A stretch of DNA of 64,000 bases, from the NCBI GenBank assembly GCA_014898425.1, contig RCSZ01000001.1:1426001-1490000 (forward strand). The letters are read 5' to 3'. This DNA comes from Botryotinia globosa. Taxonomy: Eukaryota > Ascomycota > Leotiomycetes > Helotiales > Sclerotiniaceae. The notes under the pieces were generated by a model. It saw only the letters and a list, made by a program, of their open reading frames with translations. It was not told the DNA's origin and searched no databases. Within the stretch, counting starts at the first letter, position 1; the number at the start of each line of letters is the position of its first letter. The position numbers and the translations under genes were made by a program. Shown here piece after piece: positions 34,390-46,043 of this stretch.

Positions 34390-34690
34390 ATCGTAATACA
34401 ATTTTCGTTTAGTATCCTGGGAAACCCAGGGGTTTTCACGGGGATTTTTCTCAAACTAAACCATTTTCATTTATTATATACATCTCTTACAAGAAAGGTT
34501 AGCTTGAGATTGTACGGAGCAGATCCTTTTATCGAACATAGATTGCCATATCGTAACACAATTTTCGTCTAGTATCCTGGGAAACCCAGGGGTTTTCACG
34601 GGGATTTTTCTCAAACTAAACCATTTTCATTTATTATATACATCTTTTACAAGAAAGGTTAGCTTGAGATTTTACGGAGTAGATCCTTTT
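34390..34690 (+). repeat. Tandem pair of about 155-bp repeats
   Basis: Two near-identical copies begin at about 34368 and 34523 ('atcgaacata' to 'agcagatcc'/'agtagatcc') and a third starts but stops at 34690. Each contains the small palindrome 'cctgggaaacccagg'. An inverted, more diverged copy lies at 38203-38322, so the 3.5 kb between is bracketed by inverted repeats. Confidence 0.75.
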
Positions 34691-34994
34691 ATCGAATACA
34701 GGTTGGCATATGGTAACACCCTTAGGGAATTGTTAACTTCAACTTCTTTACATAGCCATTTACTCAAATTCTCCCCCTTCAATTTCGTGTGCTTGTCTCC
34801 AGTGTAAAGTAATTCTCATATAATTCCAATATGCGATCGATTGTTTCTCTCGAGAAGACTTAGGGGTATGTGTGATATAAAAGAACATCTAATTTCTCCC
34901 ATTGCAAAATTATTTGAAACCAAATGCGATATTTATCTTCTATGCCTTTCACACCAAGAAGAGTTTCTTTTATCTTCATTCCACATATCCGAAT

Positions 34995-35347
34995 ATGGTT
35001 ATTGAACGGCCGGTCGAGGATTCCAACAACGAGATCCCAAATGATGAACTAATGGAGGTTTCGAGTAGTGCTCTTCAAAAGAAAGTAATTGTTGGATTTT
35101 ACTGTCATGAGGTGAATTCAAGTGCAGCTTCATTTGAAGTTTCCGATACCTAATGAATCTTCCTTAGTGCAAGAAAATAAGCTACTTCCGAAAGGTCAAT
35201 GGCTCTCGAGATTATGATTTGAAATGCCGGAATTGCAACCACAATTGTCGCGAAACGTCAAGCGGGAAGAACCTATGTTACGGCTGTTACTGGTATTTTG
35301 GTCACGATGAAGTGAATGTTATTGAGAGCGATGGTGGCGACATGTGA
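34995..35347 (+). CDS. Small Cys-rich protein, putative zinc-binding
   Basis: Exons 34995-35084 and 35168-35347 (intron 83 nt, CCTAATG branch, TTAG acceptor) give 89 residues. The acidic first exon (MVIERPVEDSNNEIPNDELM) leads into a Cys cluster: CKKISYF, CRNCNHNC and CYGCYWYFG. Pairs of CxxC spaced by about 15 residues suggest a zinc ribbon or treble-clef fold. I cannot name the family. Downstream DNA has another CKGC-type word in a different frame (about 35390), so the gene may once have been longer. Confidence 0.5.
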
Positions 35348-35896
35348 AGATTGGGACGGGTGGTATGGAAGGGTGTGATGCCACAAGCCTGCAAGGGGTG
35401 TTTAAACGGAACTGCATATAAGCAATATACTTGACGTTCTTCATGCATACCAAAGTGTGCCAGGCATAGTGAATGGCCAGGATGTACCAACCATTACCTA
35501 GCCATTGGTGAACTATTGTACCCCACACTACCATCCCGTCGTGGATTCTTCGAAAAGAGGAGTACTTGTTGGTGCAACACAAGCGAAGAATGATGAAGAG
35601 TGGTTCTAGGTCCTTTTATGGCCATTCCGACGGGTAAAAACATGCTCTGGTGATAAGGGATAACCAATAATCGAAATATCGTATTCATCATATTGCACAT
35701 TTTATGTATTCTTGAATGGCCAACCCATACATGTTGAGATTTGAGCCCTCCTCTTCCCAGTTTGGCTCGGTAATTTTCCTCCAGGAAATCATGATTATCC
35801 GATACTATTGTTATACCACAAATTCTGCTTCGAGAGCTTCTCAGCTCTTAAGAGGTAGCCGGTTAGCAATCATCATCAAGTACATTCGTTTCCTAC

Positions 35897-36739
35897 ATGC
35901 TCTGTAACTTCTCTGGCTTCTCCACAATGTGGTCTCACTCACCAAAACATCTTGCAATTTCTCCACCGATATCTATAATCACCCCTTCATCAATCCTACG
36001 TCAAAACGCTTGTTCTTCGACCCAGGAAGCTCAGAGCAAGCATTTGCCTGTGAGCAACGTTCGTTCACCATGCGATATAAGTTATCCTCAGCCAGCTTGC
36101 ATCCGTCAATCAATGTCTCGAGCAAGATCTCTCCAGGAACCTGCAACACTTTCATTGTCCACAAACTCTACACCATCTCCTCCACCACGATACTCCCTCT
36201 TTCCATCTCCGTCAACATCTCCGTCAACACCTTCATCAACACTACCAATGCTTATGCAACGTTTATCTTGCAGGCCTTGTGCGCACGAAGAGATCTCTGG
36301 CAATGCTTCCTTGAAAATTCACGAGATTTTTCCCAGCCACCGTGTTATCGTTATTGAAGTGGCATTCCAGCACTTCTGCATTCCAATAAACCTTGTTATG
36401 TTGCATCCTGTTGGACACTTTGTACTTCTTCGAAGTATACATACTATGGGACAGTGGAGGCAATATTTGGCATTGTGGAGACAGACACTTTGGTTGTCAG
36501 CTGGTGGCCTTCGTCGTCTTCAATTGGAATACGAGAATGGGTATTGGATCATTCAAAATACAGATGGCATGTGTTCCTGTGCGAGAAAAGTGGCATTCAC
36601 AGATCAGTCTATTGGGAGCACATGGGAAGGTAGAGCTTTGTTGGCATGGGAGAGGAACATTTTGTTCTTTTTCTGGGAGATAACTTGTGCTATGATGAAA
36701 GGTCTTTTCACAATATTTATCCGTTTTGTATACTGGTGA
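35897..36739 (+). CDS. Uncertain 280-codon open frame
   Basis: An uninterrupted frame from ATG. The first half is Ser/Pro/Thr-rich, with a SPSTSPSTPSST tract; the second half is Trp-rich. No domain recognised. Other frames over the same bases are also partly open, and the real exon structure may use more than one of them. The tract comes from a short 'tccgtcaacatc'-type repeat at about 36200. Confidence 0.25.
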   Translation: MLCNFSGFSTMWSHSPKHLAISPPISIITPSSILRQNACSSTQEAQSKHLPVSNVRSPCDISYPQPACIRQSMSRARSLQEPATLSLSTNSTPSPPPRYSLFPSPSTSPSTPSSTLPMLMQRLSCRPCAHEEISGNASLKIHEIFPSHRVIVIEVAFQHFCIPINLVMLHPVGHFVLLRSIHTMGQWRQYLALWRQTLWLSAGGLRRLQLEYENGYWIIQNTDGMCSCARKVAFTDQSIGSTWEGRALLAWERNILFFFWEITCAMMKGLFTIFIRFVYW

Positions 36740-38338
36740 TAGATGGTTGAATTTTAACTTCTTTCCTTGAGAGTAGAAACATGCAACATAGCATTCCCAC
36801 TGTTGAAATAGCACCCCTTTTTTGATTCTCTATCTGATATTGACACTAGAAGAAAAATACCAAAAACATTTCTTGGTATGACTCAAGGCCATTTGACTTG
36901 GAATAGTTTGAAGTTCGTATCCAATCTATACAAAAACGTGGATGAAATTCTGGAGCTCATAGGACAAAACTTTCTTGGAATAGAATCTTGATGGACACAT
37001 TGAAGATAAGAAAACTAGGATTGTTGTTAGAAATAATGTTATTTTGTATTGGCAAGAAGTAATATAGTTGTTGAAAATAAATACATCATGCTTTCAAGAA
37101 AGTATCTGTAAAGACAGTAAACAAGTAAGTTTTCAAGATCCATTCTTCGACTACATCCCATGTAACAAATACACGCCTGCTAAAAAAACACGCCGTTCTG
37201 TCACAATCCTTCTTCCCATCATCGAACGCTGAATTCTCTCAACTTGCGGGCTTCTCGGAACCTGTGTGGTATCAAAGGTCAGTATAAGGTTGAAGAGTTT
37301 AAATCACAAGCATACCAGTCTTTTGCTCGGTACCAGCAAGAGGGGCCACGGGATCAGTATATCGTATAACCTTATATCCAAGCTTTTTTTTCTATGAGGA
37401 TTCAATTTAGCAATTGAATCAAGGAACAAACGAATAAGAGGAGCATACCTTTGCACGTATTTTTGGGTCAACCTTTGGATCGGTACTGTTGTTTAGATCC
37501 ATAGCGGCGTCGGCAGCTCAATACTTGCTCGAGTTGATAAAGTATTGGGAGGTAAAAGTGAGATATTGATGAGAAGTTACTTTGGAAAACTTCAATATGG
37601 GATTTTTCTCAGCTATGAATACAGGAAAATATACGAAAGAAAATGATTGATCATGAGTTTCAACAACGGTGTAAATTGCTGGTGTCACCAGGACTCTAGC
37701 ATTTATTTTCGTATTGCATATAGGGTGGTATCTCACAATTTGGTTGGAAATGAGTGAAGTCTATCATATTCTATCCCCTGGCCATAGTTCATGCAGTCCA
37801 GGGTCTCCAGCTATCTCATAATTTCTATTCTCCCATAAGCATTCGTCAAAAATGCAATGACCTGAGTGATCGTTTCGAGAAGAAGATATTTAGATATTGC
37901 ATGAATAGTGACTTGGAATGAAATACTATTACTCGCAGTCATTGTGGAGTCGATTCTGGTAGGGAACACGATAAGGCATCTTGAGCCCATCACGAATCCT
38001 ACAATGTGACTTTGTTGCTTCAGATAGTATCAATCTATGCATGTCGCTAGGGTTAGGAGAGAACCAATGTAAAACCCATGCTACTTTAAACTGTATAGGT
38101 GACGAAGGCTCAAGAGGTAAATAATTGGGTGAAAATAGTATGGCAATATTTCAAGGGGTGTTAAGCGAGGCGGAAATCTAACATTGCCGCTGATCCTGTA
38201 CCTACTCCGTAAAATCTCAAGCTAACCTTTCTTGTAAAAGCGATACATGATAAATGAAAATGGCTTAGCTTAGAAAGGATCCCTGGAAGAACCCCTGGAC
38301 TTTCTGGGGTCCTAAAATAAGACTATTCTGTGTCAGTA
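36740..38338. other. Intergenic; inverted repeat copy at its end
   Basis: No gene recognised. A few short frames on the minus strand (for example 37518-37736) lack motifs. The stretch 38203-38322 is the inverted copy of the 34.4-kb repeat. Confidence 0.45.
38203..38322 (-). repeat. Inverted copy of the 34.4-kb repeat
   Basis: The reverse complement shares 'cattttcattta', 'acaagaaaggttagcttgag' and 'attttacggagta' with 34560-34683 in the same order, and a degenerate form of the 'ccaggggtt' palindrome region. Confidence 0.75.
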
Positions 38339-40386
38339 ATGCGCTGTAACAATAAAACTTCTAACCTTTTTGATAAACTATGGGGAGAAGTGAACCAAGA
38401 TAAATTAGCCCAGACTCCTACGAACTTCTTTCATTATTGCAATATGTCGCTCGATATGTATACCGTTGGTGACTTTATGCAACATATGGATTATTTTGAT
38501 AAAGCGCAGGCTTTTGAAGGTTTATTACGAGTGAAGGAGGTATGTAATTCCCAGTCATGCTAATAGTAACAGAGACCTAACTTAGTTCGCAGTTTACAAG
38601 CCTTATTGTTGATGTCTACACATCCTTTTCTGCCGAATCGAAAAACATAGCTCAAGAACTAGCTAAAGAACTCCTTCGCAAGCCCAACCAAACCAAAAAG
38701 AAGCAATCGAAGGGCCGTGCATTAACAACAATTATCAGAGTTCAAGATATCACTTTGCCAGCTAGCATACAATATCAGTATGAGATATGGAAGAGAGATC
38801 CCGTACAATTCTGGCGATCTATTCAGAATTCAGATTCTCAGCAGTCAACTGAGGTTATTGCTATTGAAGCATATCTTACAATGCAGCATCTTCGTTCACG
38901 ACAAGAACACGATGTTATTCTTTGGAGATTTTATGTTGCTTTCTTCTATCAACTTGCATTGTTGATAGGACATGGGCAAAAAATGATGACGAATAATTTA
39001 CATAATATTCTTTATGAACGATTGAGCAAAGTATTCACACAATCTGAAAAGATTACTGACAAAGTGGCTACTATTCAAGCAAACTTACATTATTGGGTTG
39101 GCACTGGATTCATATATAATAAAATATGTTCAGCTCTTGATAAAGGCGCTTTATTTTTGATTCCGCAGGTACCAGACCAAATGTGAGATAATACTATGCT
39201 TATTCTTGAGGATCATTCACTAATCATTTCTTCTAGATGGGAGGACTCAAAGTCGTTAAAAGGCACAGATTTTGATGAAGCTATGGCTCATCTCAAATCC
39301 TTAGGCATTATGGAACTATCCAGACAGCTTGGGGCAGATGTTTTGGCCAGTCAGATTCTAGATTCCGTGCTCGAGCCATTCCGATGGGAAGTTATTGACA
39401 CCACAGCTATCGCTGCCAGTCTAAATATCAAGCCAAAGCCCTTTTCTGGTGGTCCATCCGCTAGGGGTCCACCTACTTGGGGCTCATCCGCTGGTGATCC
39501 GTCTATTAGGGGCTCGTCCGTTAAGGATCCATCTACTATGGGTTCATTTGTTAAAGGACCATTCGTTAAGGGTCTTTCCGTTAAGGGTCCATCTGCTCGG
39601 GGTCCATCAATTAAGATCCAATTTGCTGGGAGTTCATCCACTGGGGGTTCATCCGCCGAATCAAGACCTATTGGTGCCAGCCCATTCATCGAAGCAAGTC
39701 CTTCTGGTATCAAGAACGTTTCAATATCCTCGATTTTAAACCCATCAGAAGCGGCGCGGTCTTATAATAAGGCAGAAAGTTCAGATACACTAGTAAATCT
39801 AGAACCTGACAAGGAGGAAAGAGATATAGATTCATCATTGAAGCCGTACAACTCTGGTGAGAAACGGAAACGTGTTGATTCAGTAACAGCTTCTGATTCA
39901 AAAACGGATTGCATACCACCACAGAGCGTCTCTGAACGGCGGTCCCTCGTAGGGTTGTGCCCGGTGGACAGGAATAGAATGGAGAACATTCTTGGAAAGC
40001 GCCTTGTTGATGGTATGATGAGAAGCCGAAAGAGGCTTCGAGATGATAACCACCAATTTACGGATGCTATTCGAGTAATTGCTCCGTTTTCGGATATCAC
40101 TCAGGATTTTATATACAAAATATGGATATGCTCATCCGTTGGAAAGGATATTTCAGAGATCATTATGAGAGGATGCGACGACTTGAGAGAGCTATTCCCT
40201 GATATAATTTTGAATGGTATCGAAACGAGCCTTTATAGACAAGAGGAGGAGAGACAGAAAGAACCCGGAAGTCCTTATGGTTTCAAGATATTTCCTTACA
40301 GCAATAATGATGATGATTATGAGGTGGAAATAAGATTGGGTTTCACGATTGGTCAAATTGTTATGTATACCTTGTATAAGTACTAA
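38339..40386 (+). CDS. Hypothetical protein with pentapeptide repeat tract
   Basis: Exons 38339-38539, 38593-39182 and 39237-40386 splice in frame (introns 53 and 54 nt; GTATGT and GTGAGA donors; CTAAT branch in the second) to 646 residues. Residues 1-260 are helix-like with many Gln and Leu (IAIEAYLTMQHLRSRQEHDV). Residues 336-405 are 14 pentapeptides of the type GPSAR/GSSVK, coded by 15-bp tandem units. A basic tract (GEKRKRVDS) that could be a nuclear signal follows, then a conserved-looking C-terminal part (DAIRVIAPFSDITQDFIYKI). No known domain named. The frame is clean, so it is probably a functional accessory gene. Its stop overlaps that of a minus-strand partial gene. Confidence 0.7.
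39451..39660 (+). repeat. 15-bp tandem repeat, 14 units, coding
   Basis: Units of the form 'ggtccatccgctagg' keep the reading frame and code for Gly-Pro/Ser-Ser-X-Arg/Lys pentapeptides. Units vary at most positions, so the array is old rather than freshly expanded. Confidence 0.85.
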
Positions 40387-40690
40387 GGTTTTATAACCAA
40401 CTTAAATCTTTTAACATCTGATACCAGTACTGACCATCCACCGGGAAGCTCATAATCTTCTTGAGATATATTGGTATTGAGATGTATAGAAATCACATTC
40501 CCTATTCCAATGCCTATATAGCTGCGGTCAAAATCGGAGGCAGCTTCCCATGATATCAATCTAGGCTGATCAATTTCCTCGAATGTGTGCCATGTAATGT
40601 TTTCGTAGTCCCCGCCAATTGTTTGATTGCCCTAAAATCCCTATGTTAGAATTGGACTTTGAGGCAACGAACGGCAGCTGTACGTACATC
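40383..40690 (-). pseudogene. 3' exons of an unrecognised gene
   Basis: On the minus strand a short exon ending ...QLIAMPD (to 40688) splices through a 56-nt intron (40632-40687, GTACGT donor, CTAAC branch) into 40383-40631. That exon reads DYENITWHTFEEIDQPRLIS, SYIGIGIGNVISIHLNTN and ELPGGWSVLVSDVKRFKLV. It looks like real protein but no start joins cleanly. A further exon-like piece with IEYPQVLASKLHHHSNPIHL lies at about 40820-40890, out of phase. Probably a decaying or incompletely resolved gene; family unknown. Confidence 0.45.
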
Positions 40691-41168
40691 AGGCATTGCG
40701 ATAAGCTGGATTTCAACGAGTTGTTATTCTTAGGTGCGCGATAGTGTTTCTAGCTGTTGTAGAAGTCAGTAGTTACAATTAAAGTCTTGGTGATTATATG
40801 CACATACTCTTGAGGGGTGCTAAGCAAATGAATCGGATTTGAATGATGATGCAATTTTGAAGCCAAGACTTGGGGATATTCGATCTAAATACGCCACAGT
40901 TAGCAGATGCATAGTATATTAAGAGCAGGAAATTTTCACTTGCATCGGGTGTTTTGGCAAAGAAGTTCCGGATTCAAAGAAAGGAAAAAGAGGAAAAGAT
41001 GAGTCGAACAAGGACTAGATAATAAGAATAGAGGATGAGGCTCACAGAGGATATGACAGCGCGGACAAGGCTAGAAATTGTCAAATGACCAAAAGTGGTT
41101 ACCGACCGCCGCACAGTCTTTAATGATTCGTTAATTAAGCATTGGGCTCGGAATCGGTCCCACTACCT
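40691..41168. other. Intergenic upstream of the partial gene
   Basis: Contains possible upstream exon pieces of the minus-strand partial gene (about 40820-40960). Otherwise nothing recognised. Confidence 0.35.
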
Positions 41169-42808
41169 TACCGAGGCCTATAACACGCATTTAGTCAAAA
41201 CCCCAAAAATAGATTTCTGTCTAAAGCAAAAAAAAATTCTATAATTTGTATAATATATTTATAGAAATCTTGAAAAGAAAAATTGTATTATACAAAATAA
41301 TATAGACTATAATTTTATTATAAAAAATATTATATCATTAGAAAGCTTTTATTATTATTAATATTATTATAATTTTAAAATCTATTTTAGAATTCTTGAA
41401 AAAAAGTATATTAATATTCAAGTTTTAATATAAAATCTTTTTTGAATAATTTTCTTTTTATATATAAACTATTATATTATAAGCAAAAGAATTCCGATAA
41501 GAATTCCTTATTTTGTTTATTTCGAATTCAAACTTAAATATTAGATTATATAATTAATTAATCCTCAATTTATATAAGAAATTATTTAATTCAATATATA
41601 ATCTTAAAGAAATTAATGAAATAAAATAAAAAAAGATTTTATTATTAACCAGAATTCAAAGAATCAATTTATATAATATTTTTTGAATTATTTCGAAAAT
41701 AAAATTTTATACTTAATTCTATTTTAATAAACTTCAATTTTCAAAATATTTTTTATTAATATCTTAAAGATTAGATTTGATTATTAATCAATCCTCAACT
41801 TATTTTATTAATACTTTAAAGATTAGATTTGATTACTAATCAATTCTCAATTTATATAAGAAACTATTCAATTCAATATATAATCGTAAAAGAATCAATA
41901 AAAAACTAAGAAAAAAGATAATCTCATTAATTAAAGTTTAAGAAATCGATTGATATAATTCTTTTTGAATTATCTTAAAAATTAGAATTTGTATTTATTA
42001 TTAAAATATTTCAATAAATTTGAATAATAAATCGCTTTCAATATTTAATCTTTTATTATTCTAATATTTCATGTCAAGGTCACAAGGTTATAAGTCACGT
42101 GAGGCCACATGGTGGGAGGCCCTTAGGCCTATTTCGTATCGCGGACTTCTTTCTTTTCCGAATATTCTACAAACTCTTTTCTTTTTCGAATATTCTAAAG
42201 ATTTAATCTTTTATTTTGAGCCCTTGTATTGAAGTCAACCTGCTCTCTATAAATTGTATACTGTGAGCGAATCTTTGTGCTGGTCACGTGGTCCACTTCT
42301 GTAGCTAGTATTTATAGCCCTTTTCCTTGTAGCTTAGAAAGAGCAGTCAGTTCCTATCTATCAAACTTCTAGTACGTTTTGTGAAGCGTTATATAGAGCC
42401 TCTCCCTCCTTTCCTCTGTCTGAGGCGATACACCATGGTGACTTTCCTGTGGTATATGCGAAGGACTACTCTATAACCCTACCACCTTCTACTCTTTTAC
42501 AATACCTTTTATAGTTTAGAAGAAGTAATGAAAAATCTTTATACAAAAATATATCTAAGTTGATTTATTACTATTATCTACTCTAACATTTCAATAATAA
42601 ATATAAATTTAAATTTTTAAGATAATTCAAAAAGAATTATATCAATCGATTCCTTGAATTCTAATTAATAGAAATATCACTTTTTATTCTATTTTATCAA
42701 TTTCTTTATTTTAATATATATAAACCTCTAAATTCTAAATACATTTTTAGCTTGAGCAGAAATCTATTTTTGGGGTTTTAATCAAATGCGCGTTATAGGC
42801 CTCGGTAT
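41169..42808. mobile_element. 1.64-kb TIR element, AT-rich
   Basis: The left end 'taccgaggcctataacacgc' (41169-) with the following 'aaaccccaaaaatagatttctg' is matched, inverted, by the right end closing at 42808 ('gcgttataggcctcggta'), giving terminal repeats of about 50 bp. The interior is AT-rich, with two similar 'caatttatataagaaa' blocks and the inverted copy of the 440-640 repeat. No transposase frame. Confidence 0.75.
42070..42265 (+). repeat. Dispersed repeat, copy 2
   Basis: Inverted relative of 440-640, here lying inside the 41169-42808 element. Contains 'gtcacaaggttataagtca', 'cgaatattcta' words and 'gagcccttgtattgaagt'. The following 200 bases (to about 42480) are less AT-rich and hold no gene that I can support. 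Confidence 0.6.
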
Positions 42809-44723
42809 ACCTATACAGCCTGATGCTTGGTGACCCAGACCAGATATTCTAAATTGAATGAATGAAACGATAATGGCGTTGTCTGAAAATAATTGATCAA
42901 GTATAAGAAAATTTGATATGATTTGATTCGTTATATCTCACAGGTTTACGCCTTCTGGAGTGAGTTCGTCACCTTGTCTAATTGTACATGAGAGTGACTT
43001 GCTTATGGAATAAGTTTTTTGGAGGGACTCATTTCATGTACGATTAATTCATTGTCGACCTCTCTTCTTTGGGGTTTCGAGCACTGCATCCTCAATTTCC
43101 TGAGATAACAAGGTATTTGGAATAAAATGTCCCGAATTAATATAACTTGACTGATCATTAACTTCTTTCAAAGATATAGTACGGAGGTTGAAGGCGTAAG
43201 TCGTTTAAGCCTCATTTTTAATAAAAGTTGCTGTTTTACGAAATTCTAATACCGCTTTTAGTAATTTTACTAGATATTCAGCTAATCCCCTCAAATTTTC
43301 GAAATTTGAAGCTTTTCATCTCTTTTTTCAATTTTTATAATTTTAAAGCTTTTAAAGCTTTTAAAGCTTTCAATAGGTTTTAAATATACTTAGAATAATA
43401 TTTCTAAAAAGAAAAATATGAAATTTGATAAATTTAAGTGATTTTGTTAGGGTTAAAATAAATTTATAATACTTTTATTATCTAAAGTTTATTATATAAA
43501 TTTTCAATTAGTATGATAATATGATTGATTAAAATCATAAAAATGAGGAAAAGCTTGATCGCTTTTTGATATGTTTTACAATACTTACACCGTCAACCTT
43601 CGTATTATAGCTTATTTGCTCGAGAATATCGCGACTCTCTAACCCTTATAAAAGTCTAGATTCCTTGGATTGCTATAAGACCTTAAAATTTAGATTAGAG
43701 GGTATATTATTAATAACGGAATAAATTCTTTTTAGATATATTAATATCTAGATATTGTAAATATTTATAATGAATTTATATACTATCTATTTCTTTTTAT
43801 TATTTAATATTATAAAATTGAATTTATAAATCGAATATTGAAAAAAAAAGTTTTTCTTTTATTAATTATAAAATAATAATTATAAATCTTAATTATTTGA
43901 TGATTATATAAAATAGAAAAACCAAGTATTTTTTGATAAAGTTTTATTTCTATTTTTATAAATCTAAAGAATTCGATTTTATTATTATTATAATAGTTAT
44001 ATTATAAATATTTTATTAATTAACAATATTTAAAGTTATAATACTATATTTTATCTTTGATATTAAAAACAAAAGATATATCTATCAAATAGCTATAAAA
44101 CAAATTAATTTTTATTTTTATAAATTTGTTAATAAAAGATACAAACTTTTTTAATTGATTATTTATAAATACTAATTGTTTAAATTTAATTGAAAAATTA
44201 GATTATAAATAAGGATTATAAAAAGATATAAAGTTATTCCAACCTTCATTTATATTTTTAATCAAAGATTCAAGATATATAATATTAGATATAGCTAAAG
44301 TTTTTATTGAAGAAATAATCAATTAAATAATATTTTGAATTACTTTTGTTTTCTTTCTTTTTTGAATATTTCGATAAATTTTTATAAATATTTAATTTTG
44401 AAATAAAGAGCTTTCAAGTATTTTTTATTCTATTTTCAATAGAATTCGATAAAAATTCTTATTTGTATTTATAAAATCCAGATTAAATGTATCTATAAAG
44501 CTATTCTTTATTATAAGAGCAGATATATAGATTGAGTATATATAAGAAGCACTTTTTCCCTCTCTTAGTTTTTGATCGGTATAACCAGCTTCTAACTGTT
44601 TACTACGAAGGGTTGAAGAAGATTTCTTCTTTGCAAGTAGACAATTCATATTATTCTCTGGCTCAAAGTATTCATTCGGTTAGCGAAGTTCCTTTATTCA
44701 ATATTCAAATGAGTCGATCTTCT
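42809..44723. other. AT-rich spacer with one MITE
   Basis: No gene. The MITE at 43177-43606 is described separately; 43610-44720 is AT-rich with no definable structure apart from short chance frames near 44425-44741. Confidence 0.6.
43177..43606. mobile_element. 430-bp TIR element (MITE-like)
   Basis: Left end 'gtacggaggttgaaggcgta' (43179-43198) pairs imperfectly with the inverted right end 'ttacaccgtcaaccttcgta' (43585-43604); TA lies at both outer borders. The interior is AT-rich with a triple 'ttttaaagc' repeat. Non-coding. Confidence 0.65.
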
Positions 44724-45072
44724 TATCCCCTATACCGCTAAGAATGGGCTCCCTCGTTTAACAGATTCTTATTGACCAATTAGATTTTTAAGATTCCTTG
44801 AATTTAACTCAATATTTACATTTATTTTTTGATATAAAATTCAATCAATATTTTTTCTATATCAAAACTTCTAATATAATAATATATACTAATTCTCAAT
44901 CTTTTCTTTTTTTTGAAATTATCAAAAATCAATATTTAAAATCAAGATTTAATAACATCAAAAATATAATTGAAAATTTATTAAAATAGCTATTCTATCC
45001 AATAAGGCTTTATTATTCAAGGAATATCGCACGGACCACTTTTAGAGCCCATTCTCAGCGGTATAGGGGATA
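44724..45072 (-). mobile_element. 349-bp MITE family, copy 2 (inverted)
   Basis: Ends 'tatcccctataccgctaaga' and its inverse closing at 45072. The interior is the reverse of copies 1 and 3: 'aaggctttattattcaagga' near the right end equals the 'cttgaataataaag' string of the others. Confidence 0.8.
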
Positions 45073-45648
45073 GATAGACTACATTATTCATATGAGATTA
45101 TAAGATTAATAATCAAAATCATTTTTTAAAAGAAATAATAAAAGGAGTTATAGCTTCGTTTTGTAATCTTTTTTATTTCAATTGACAATTCTCGATCTGC
45201 GAAAATATATAAATAAGCTTTATAATATATCAGAATAAGAATAATATACTTTGATACTAAAAGGATTACTAATTGGGAAAGGAAATGACTACTTCGATTT
45301 GGATACAATTTGATCTTGGGGAACTAACATATTTTCTAGATATACGTTCTTGCGAGAAGGGAGCTACTGTCTTGAATATTGCTGTCCAGCCCTTTGCAAA
45401 TTATGTATGGATGGAAGACTTGACCTGGTGGTGGATCGGTGTGGATATCAATCACGTTAGCTCGCGCTGGTTGAAAACTCGTGAACTACCGCAACCCTAA
45501 CCCACGATGAGCTTAAATTATTAATCCTTGCTAGCCTTCCTCGAATTTTTCAAAAGAATACAGTAGCTTGATGGGAACGGGAACCGGAATGGGGATTTGG
45601 CTGAATCGGAAAGAGACATCCGTAGACAGGCAAATTAATCGAATTCAA
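45073..45648. other. Intergenic, no gene
   Basis: AT-rich to about 45270, then balanced. The frame 45273-45500 lacks any motif that I recognise. Confidence 0.4.
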
Positions 45649-46010
45649 TACAGTAGAACTTGGCTATACCGGACTGGGATATACCGGAATCTTGGATATA
45701 CCGGAAAAATTTCCTGATTTGATCACTTTTTATATGGTAATACCGGATTTTTAAGCAAAACCGGAATACCGGATTGATTTTTCAAGAATCCGGTGTAAAT
45801 TTTGGTGGTGAATTTAGCTTAATAAGCCTTTTTTTAATATTAGTAAGTTTGATTATATAACAAACTTTCGAAAATATCGGTATTTGGAATGAAAATCGGA
45901 TATAAATTTTGGTGGAAACGCTTGGACCATCATTTTTTATACCGGAATCTTGTCTATACCGGATTTGATTGGTCAAATATTTCATTCCGGTATAACCAAG
46001 TTCTACTGTA
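45649..46010. mobile_element. 362-bp TIR element with TA ends
   Basis: The left end 'tacagtagaacttggctata' followed by 'ccgga' is the inverse of the right end 'ggtataaccaagttctactg' plus 'ta'. TA at both borders fits a Tc1/mariner or pogo-type target duplication. The interior repeats 'ataccgga' several times. Non-coding. Confidence 0.8.
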
Positions 46011-46043
46011 CTCCACTTGTGAAAGATAGCCTCGGTTATTGAT

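Noticed and set aside
35350..35700. Continuation of the small Cys-rich gene (CKGC word near 35390)
   Set aside because: It is in another frame and no intron joins it; it may be a relic but cannot be supported.
39351..39713. Minus-strand 120-codon frame rich in DGPLTDEP-type words
   Set aside because: Antisense shadow of the 15-bp repeat coding the pentapeptides on the plus strand.
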